A stretch of DNA of 57,320 bases from Clostridia bacterium. Lineage in GTDB: Bacteria; Bacillota; Clostridia; Christensenellales; CAG-138. The stretch lies in assembly GCA_017416425.1 (NCBI GenBank), contig JAFQCL010000033.1, positions 1 through 57,320 on the forward strand, in the 5' to 3' direction. This document shows positions 52,808 through 57,320 of the stretch, one piece after another. The first letter of the stretch is position 1, and every line of letters begins with the position of its first letter. Position numbers and translations under genes: made by a program. The notes beneath the pieces were generated by a model. The model searched no databases, was not told the origin of the DNA, and saw only the letters and a program-made list of their open reading frames with translations.

Positions 52808-53641
52808 TTAATCTTCATTATTAATATATCCAAAGGAGAGCGACCTGTTTTCAAGCCGAAACTCCATATTGGCATATGCTCTTAACTCCTCAAAAGCCAT
52901 ATTCTGACTGCCATCAAGAATTCCGCTCAATAACGCGAAGGAATCCTCTGAAAGTATCATCATGCACCACTCACTGCCTCTATGATGATACACAGAGTAT
53001 ACCCCCAAGTCAAGTTGCGAAATATAGGCCAGCCCTTCTTCATCTTCATTTTGCATAAAAGTAAAATAAAGCCTATCCTCTGTTAAGCTCCCGCTAAGCA
53101 CATTATTCGCAGGCTTGGGCGTTGCTTCCTCCATACCCGATTCGTCATGCTGCGGTGAAGATGATAGCTCTTGCTCCCCATAATCCTCATCAGGTGTATA
53201 GTATGTGAATGTAAACTCAAAGGAGCCATCCTCATTAGAAACGCACTCACCGCTTCCATCCACAGCACCCATAGTACTGCCGGTATAAAACCCGCTGTCA
53301 TACACGAGCATACCTACGCTTAGCCTTGCAAGACTTGCGTCATACATCAGTTTTTCAAGCGCCGTCACCGCTTCCGTAATATCACCGTCATCACCCTCAT
53401 AATTTGCGCGAGCTATGCCATATTCGTAAAGCATATCATTATATATCGCATAAAAATCCCTGTAAAAAGCATAAATGGGATTGGCGACCTGCGTTTCATC
53501 GTTAGGCTGCATGGTAGCTTCCGGGGTAAGCCGCGGCTCGGATGAGGGCGTTTTGACAGGTTCATCCACAGTACACCCCAAAGTGCAGAAACACAGCATC
53601 ATGATAGCGATGAGACATATAAAGCCGATCAGCCTTTGCAT
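52808..53641 (-). CDS. putative lipoprotein, unknown function
   Basis: A 277-residue exported protein. A hydrophobic signal (about 4-19) leads to CTLGC with Cys23 as possible lipidated residue, though the lipobox is imperfect. A Pro/Thr-rich linker follows, then a helical part (about 55-100) and a beta-rich domain (about 105-277) with many Asp, Glu, Ser and Tyr. No known family is recognised. It overlaps the adenosyltransferase-like gene by 13 bp and precedes bofA. No strong ribosome site precedes the start, in keeping with coupled translation. Confidence 0.7.
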   Translation of the reverse strand: MQRLIGFICLIAIMMLCFCTLGCTVDEPVKTPSSEPRLTPEATMQPNDETQVANPIYAFYRDFYAIYNDMLYEYGIARANYEGDDGDITEAVTALEKLMYDASLARLSVGMLVYDSGFYTGSTMGAVDGSGECVSNEDGSFEFTFTYYTPDEDYGEQELSSSPQHDESGMEEATPKPANNVLSGSLTEDRLYFTFMQNEDEEGLAYISQLDLGVYSVYHHRGSEWCMMILSEDSFALLSGILDGSQNMAFEELRAYANMEFRLENRSLSFGYINNED

Positions 53642-54138
53642 CTTGAATGTTCTTCGCACATCAGCACAAAAACAGCGCTGGAAATGCGGTTTAAAGCATA
53701 GCACAAGCCCTCATTTATATCGTCCTCACAGGCAACGATAAGATCACGTTCCGCTTCACGTACTCTGGTGCGTAAAACATTTGTCCAGGAAAGCGCCGCG
53801 CCTTCATGGGGTTCGGGCACAAAATGCCAGCTTCCGAAATATTTTATCGGATCATGGGACATATCATGAAGCGTTTCAAGATCCCGCCCGGCAACGGTAG
53901 GCATGACAGGTTCTCTTAAGCATACCTCAGCGCCCATCACCTCCATAAGGCAGCGTACTATATCGTTTAAGCCATCCCTTAAAAGGAGCTTTCCCTCGGC
54001 TTCCGCAAGCGCCGCGCCATATGCGGCTTCAGCCATCACGGTGTCTATTTTACCGCGAAAAGCTATCCAGGGGTTTGATTTTGAAACCATCTCCGTTCCG
54101 CGAAGGCATGTCATATGCTGTTTTTTTCCCATGCTCAT
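53629..54138 (-). CDS. EutT-like cobalamin adenosyltransferase
   Basis: A 169-residue helical protein resembling the core of EutT/PduO-type ATP:cob(I)alamin adenosyltransferases, which make coenzyme B12. HMTCLRGTEMV, NPWIAFRGKIDT, MSHDPIKYFG and VLRTRVREAE match patterns I know from clostridial EutT-like proteins. The N-terminal extension and Cys-rich metal site of EutT are missing, so it is a short form. GAGAGGAG precedes the start, which shares a base with the ahcY stop (TGATG). No B12-dependent enzyme is in the window. Function beyond family is inferred. Confidence 0.7.
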   Translation of the reverse strand: MSMGKKQHMTCLRGTEMVSKSNPWIAFRGKIDTVMAEAAYGAALAEAEGKLLLRDGLNDIVRCLMEVMGAEVCLREPVMPTVAGRDLETLHDMSHDPIKYFGSWHFVPEPHEGAALSWTNVLRTRVREAERDLIVACEDDINEGLCYALNRISSAVFVLMCEEHSRCKG

Positions 54139-55376
54139 CAGTATTCTCCTCTCAAATAACTTTCCTGCTCGGATGTAAGCGTATCCAGTCCAAGACCCAT
54201 AGCCTTCGCCTTAAGCATGGCTACCTCCATATCTATATCCCGCGGAACATCATAAAGCCCGGGCTTTAAAGTTCTTCCATGCTCCATTATGTACTTCGCA
54301 CTAAGGAACTGTATAGCAAAAGATAGATCCATTATTTCGGCGGGATGCCCATTCCCGGCTACTATATTAACAAGCCTCCCATCGGCAAGCACGTTTATGA
54401 CACGCCCATCACTCATTTTGTAGCCTTTGATAAACGGCTTACGTTCCTTTATCTCCACGGCAAGACTTGATAGATCGTCCATATTTATTTCAACATCAAA
54501 GTGGCCGGCATTTGCAAGCATTGCATTATGCTTCATACTCTTAAAATGATGCGATTTTATAACATCCTTGCAGCCAGTCGCCGTTATAAATATGTCGCCA
54601 AGAGGAGCGGCGTCATCCATTTTCATTACCCTAAATCCATCCATAGCTGCCTCAAGCGCCCTAAAGGGATTTATCTCAGTAATTATTACGTTCGCACCAA
54701 GTCCCTTTGCCCTATTGGCAATGCCGCTTGAACAAAAACCATAACCTGCTATGACGATTGTTTTCCCCGTTATCATATTATTTGTAGAGTACATGATGCC
54801 ATCCCATACAGATTGACCGGTACCGTGTCTGTTATCAAAAAGATGCTTGCAATCCGCATCATTAACGGCCATCATCGGAAATTTCAGCATGCCTGCCTTT
54901 GCCCTTGCCCGAAGCCTTGCTATACCGGTCGTGGTCTCCTCGCAGCCTCCGATAATATTTTCGGCGTATTCCGGATATTCATCCAAAAGCGACACAAAAT
55001 CAGCGCCATCATCTATTATTATATGCGGCTTAAACTCAAGCGTTTTACGCTGGTGCTCACGATATTCAGCAGCACTTGCCCCAAACCACGCATTTACCTC
55101 CATTCCTATGGAAGAAAGAGCAGCGCATATCTCGTCCTTTGTCGAAAGCGGGTTTGAGCCGGTAATGGCGACTTCAGCCCCGGCCTTTTTTAGCAAAAGT
55201 CCAAGATAAGCCGTTTTAGCCTCAAGATGCACAGCTACAGATATTCTAAGACCCAAAAAAGGCTTTGTTTTTTCATATCGCTTCTCAAGCTCACGAAGAC
55301 AGGGCATGAAATCGCGTACCCATTCTATTTTCTGAATGCCCAGCGGCGCAAGCGATATATCTCTTATAGATGACAT
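54138..55376 (-). CDS. ahcY: adenosylhomocysteinase
   Basis: NAD-dependent hydrolase that splits S-adenosylhomocysteine to adenosine and homocysteine, relieving inhibition of methyltransferases. 412 residues. Landmarks: GCEETTTGIARLRA, NDADCKHLFDNRHGTGQS, and the NAD site VIAGYGFCSSGIANRAKG. It ends EQESYLRGEY, without the long KPxxYRY tail of animal and proteobacterial forms, as in short bacterial/archaeal types such as Thermotoga. Related enzymes in archaea may prefer S-inosylhomocysteine. GGAGGATAAT precedes the start. It leads the operon ahcY-adenosyltransferase-lipoprotein-bofA. Confidence 0.95.
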   Translation of the reverse strand: MSSIRDISLAPLGIQKIEWVRDFMPCLRELEKRYEKTKPFLGLRISVAVHLEAKTAYLGLLLKKAGAEVAITGSNPLSTKDEICAALSSIGMEVNAWFGASAAEYREHQRKTLEFKPHIIIDDGADFVSLLDEYPEYAENIIGGCEETTTGIARLRARAKAGMLKFPMMAVNDADCKHLFDNRHGTGQSVWDGIMYSTNNMITGKTIVIAGYGFCSSGIANRAKGLGANVIITEINPFRALEAAMDGFRVMKMDDAAPLGDIFITATGCKDVIKSHHFKSMKHNAMLANAGHFDVEINMDDLSSLAVEIKERKPFIKGYKMSDGRVINVLADGRLVNIVAGNGHPAEIMDLSFAIQFLSAKYIMEHGRTLKPGLYDVPRDIDMEVAMLKAKAMGLGLDTLTSEQESYLRGEY

Positions 55377-55407
55377 ATTATCCTCCAAATACTATTCTTA
55401 CCACATA

Positions 55408-55436
55408 ATTATATTATCATAACATAATAATTGCAA
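55408..55436 (-). promoter_or_regulatory. sigma-A promoter of the ahcY operon
   Basis: Minus strand -35 TTGCAA (55431-55436), 17 bp spacer, -10 TATAAT (55408-55413). No SAH or SAM riboswitch fits in the short leader. Confidence 0.75.
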
Positions 55437-55511
55437 TACCAATCAGCCTTGCACCACAAAAGGTCACACATGAATATTATGGCGTATAACTATGCAAAAG
55501 GAGGCTTATGA

Positions 55512-56330
55512 ATGAATAAATTCGCAGAGCTTCACGATGTAAGCTGTATCTACCATGAGCTAAGTGGAGAAACACTTGCCGTTTCTAATATAAACTTCTT
55601 TGTAGCCGAGGGTGAATTCGTATCGATAGTAGGGCCCTCAGGCTGTGGTAAGAGCAGCGTACTATCAATGCTCGCAGGACTAACACCGCCATCATCCGGT
55701 TATATAAAGATCGGAAATTGGTGTTCTGCCGGAGATCACATCCATGATCAAAGCGATATTTCGGCACATAAAAATTCAAAAAACAGCATGCCGCTCACGG
55801 GCTACATGCTTCAGCACGATAATCTATTGGAATGGAGGACCGTTGAAGGGAACATTATGCTCGGTCTTGAGGTAAAGGGACTTTGCACAAAAAAAAGACG
55901 TGAATACGCCCTTTCTCTTCTTGAAAAAAACGGACTCTTAGCATTTAAGGATTACTATCCAAGACAGCTTTCGGGCGGCATGCGTCAAAAGGTCGCACTT
56001 ATACGCACACTTGCGTTTTCACCCGGACTTCTGCTTCTTGATGAACCCTTTTCGGCGCTCGATTACCAAACAAGGCTTATGCTTGCGGATGATCTTGCCC
56101 AAATAATACGCCAGGAAGGCAGAACCGCCATACTCGTCACACACGATATATCAGAAGCTATATCCATGAGTGACCGCGTGATCGTTTTCAGCAAGCGCCC
56201 CGCAACCGTTAAAAGGGAATTTACGATAGAGCTCGGGGATGATCTGCCGCTTATAAAGAGAAATCACCCTCTGTTTAAAGATTATTTCAATGCCGTCTGG
56301 AAGGAGCTTGATTATAATGAACAAACCTGA
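55512..56330 (+). CDS. ABC transporter ATPase, NitT/TauT/SsuB type
   Basis: A 272-residue importer ATPase. Walker A GPSGCGKSS is at 41-49, Q-loop around Gln101, signature LSGGMRQK at 153-160, Walker B LLLLDEPF at 173-180, and the switch His in VTHDISEA. It belongs to the nitrate/sulfonate/taurine or thiamine-precursor group. AAGGAGG precedes the start. It overlaps the permease gene by 14 bp. No substrate-binding protein is in the window, so the cargo is unknown. Divergent from ahcY. Confidence 0.93.
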   Translation: MNKFAELHDVSCIYHELSGETLAVSNINFFVAEGEFVSIVGPSGCGKSSVLSMLAGLTPPSSGYIKIGNWCSAGDHIHDQSDISAHKNSKNSMPLTGYMLQHDNLLEWRTVEGNIMLGLEVKGLCTKKRREYALSLLEKNGLLAFKDYYPRQLSGGMRQKVALIRTLAFSPGLLLLDEPFSALDYQTRLMLADDLAQIIRQEGRTAILVTHDISEAISMSDRVIVFSKRPATVKREFTIELGDDLPLIKRNHPLFKDYFNAVWKELDYNEQT

Positions 56331-57138
56331 ATATTCCCCCGCGCATGCTCAATTTTTAAAGCGTGTTCGGGCAAATAACAGACTGGTAGCGGCAATGAGG
56401 ATAGGAATACTTTTACTACTCATTGCCCTCTGGGAGCTGCTTACATACTTTGAAGTACTGGATCCTTTTATAGTATCGAGCCCGTCCCGTGTAGTATCGA
56501 CCATAGCTAATCTATATAAAGATGGGGAGCTCTTTGAGCATATCGGTATAACGCTTTTTGAAACGATCGTAGGCTTTATTGGCGGCACCCTGCTGGGTAC
56601 GCTCATAGCGGCTTTGCTGTGGTGGAATAAGACTCTCAGTCGAATATTAGATCCATATCTCGTTGTACTAAACGCGCTGCCCAAGATCGCGCTTGGACCT
56701 ATACTCATAGTCTGGGTCGGCGCTAATGTAGAATCCATAATCGTAATGGCCTTACTTGTATCAGTCGTGGTAACTATAATGACAGTGCTTGGCGGGTTCA
56801 TGGACAGCACAAACGCAAATGAAATGCTCATGAAAACGCTTGGAGCAAGCAAGCTGCAATTATTCACCATGGTCGTGCTGCCATCCAGCTTCCCAACTAT
56901 AATATCAGCATTAAAACTCAGCATTGGCATGAGTTGGGTAGGCGTTATAGTTGGTGAATACCTGGTTTCAGAATCAGGCCTTGGCTATTTAATTGTATAT
57001 GGAGGTCAGGTATTTAAACTTGACCTTGTAATGGCAAGCATTGTGATACTTTGTGTGCTCGCTGCAATAATGTACTACATTGTAGCATGGTTTGAAAAAC
57101 GCGTCACAAACCCCAAACAAAACCCCAAAAAAGACTAA
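56317..57138 (+). CDS. ABC transporter permease, NitT/TauT/SsuC type
   Basis: A 273-residue membrane permease with about six helices starting near residue 28. The EAA loop that contacts the ATPase is ANEMLMKTLGASKLQLF followed by VVLPSSFP. The opening after the first helix, FIVSSPSRVVSTI, is typical of the SsuC/TauC group. The start at 56317 has AAGGAG upstream and overlaps the ATPase gene. A strong hairpin follows 21 bp past the stop. Confidence 0.92.
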   Translation: MNKPEYSPAHAQFLKRVRANNRLVAAMRIGILLLLIALWELLTYFEVLDPFIVSSPSRVVSTIANLYKDGELFEHIGITLFETIVGFIGGTLLGTLIAALLWWNKTLSRILDPYLVVLNALPKIALGPILIVWVGANVESIIVMALLVSVVVTIMTVLGGFMDSTNANEMLMKTLGASKLQLFTMVVLPSSFPTIISALKLSIGMSWVGVIVGEYLVSESGLGYLIVYGGQVFKLDLVMASIVILCVLAAIMYYIVAWFEKRVTNPKQNPKKD

Positions 57139-57159
57139 GCTATTTATAAGAATAATGAT

Positions 57160-57190
57160 CCCCCGGCGAAGCCGGGGGTATTTCATTTTC
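57160..57190 (+). terminator. hairpin terminator after the ABC genes
   Basis: Stem CCCCCGGC/GCCGGGGG (57160-57167 with 57171-57178), three-base loop, then TATTTCATTTTC. It may double as the end structure of a mobile element. Confidence 0.75.
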
Positions 57191-57320
57191 GGGCATAGCC
57201 CTAATATTAATGGCAGCCCACACGTGGGCATAGGTGGCCTGCCAGCCATGCAGGGATTATTTGCTGCCCGTAAACGGGTCTGGAGGGTAAAACAGGCTCA
57301 ACCGGTCGTTTTCCTTATCA
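57160..57320 (-). other. hairpin-rich tract, possible IS200/IS605-type right end
   Basis: Five small hairpins lie in 120 bp: CCCCCGGC/GCCGGGGG (57160-57178), GGGCATAGCCC (57191-57201), GCCCAC/GTGGGC (57216-57229), CCTGC/GCAGG (57238-57254) and CCCG/CGGG (57267-57278). The G/C-rich composition differs from the A/T-rich gaps elsewhere. On the minus strand the order, ending in a strong G/C hairpin, resembles the right end and overlapping omega RNA of TnpB-bearing IS200/IS605 elements. The transposase gene would lie past the window, so this is inference. Confidence 0.35.

Noticed and set aside
55377..55511. A SAM, SAH or cobalamin riboswitch before ahcY or the ABC genes
   Set aside because: The spacer is only 135 bp and is filled by promoters and ribosome sites; no conserved core is visible.

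Overview
The window looks like a piece of chromosome from an anaerobic, endospore-forming member of the Clostridia (Bacillota). The evidence is a complete spoIIIAA-AH operon, a BofA homologue and a YlbJ homologue, an oxygen-sensitive class III ribonucleotide reductase, ferredoxin-linked 2-oxoacid oxidoreductase, ADP-forming acyl-CoA synthetase, FeoAB, a T-box leader and a dockerin-bearing secreted protein. Ribosome binding sites are strong GGAGG types and sigma-A promoters are easy to read. Genus cannot be assigned. The left edge runs into what looks like an rRNA operon promoter and leader. The right edge runs into a hairpin-rich tract that may be a transposon end, so this may be a whole draft contig bounded by repeats.

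Layout, left to right. (1) 1-6 kb, minus strand: GtrA-like membrane protein, a large secreted clan-CD-like protease with a C-terminal dockerin, then feoB and feoA. (2) 6.3-11 kb: nrdG, nrdD (with a fused redoxin domain) and a thioredoxin reductase on the minus strand, with two promoters that both carry paired NrdR-box-like sites; a MntR-like regulator faces away. (3) 11-15 kb: pheST under a T-box. (4) 15-21.7 kb: degV, then a tightly coupled hisC-like/iorA/iorB/acdAB operon that makes a complete route from aromatic amino acids to aryl acetates plus ATP. (5) 21.8-40.3 kb, all minus strand: the classic Firmicute block S41 protease, unknown membrane protein, spoIIIAA-AH, asp23, amaP, DUF2273, nusB, a TsaD-like M22 protein, xseAB, dxs, tlyA, nadK, recN, continued by a cysteine-desulfidase-like gene and an iron-sulfur aldo/keto reductase. 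Genes that often sit here in relatives (accBC, folD, ispA, argR, spoIVB, spo0A) are absent. (6) 40.5-45 kb, plus strand: gcvT-gcvH-gcvPA-gcvPB. (7) 45-48 kb: ylbJ facing a coiled-coil gene, coaD and rsmD. (8) 48.3-52 kb, plus strand: tgt, tsaE, tsaB, rimI, murI. (9) 52-57.3 kb: an operon of ahcY, a cobalamin adenosyltransferase-like gene, a putative lipoprotein and bofA on the minus strand, divergent from a NitT/TauT-type ABC ATPase and permease that lack a binding protein.

Most of the window is orthodox. The points that deserve a second look are: the coupled aromatic-fermentation operon; the self-contained NrdD-redoxin plus reductase unit with two NrdR-type promoters; the dockerin protease; a SpoIIIAF reduced to its two membrane helices; a desulfidase-family protein lacking its conserved N-terminal cysteine; a TsaD-family protein that keeps its metal ligands in a cluster away from tsaE/tsaB; and several unexplained inverted repeats. 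I found no CRISPR array, tRNA gene, prophage or obvious defence system. Nothing here is clearly a wholly new system.
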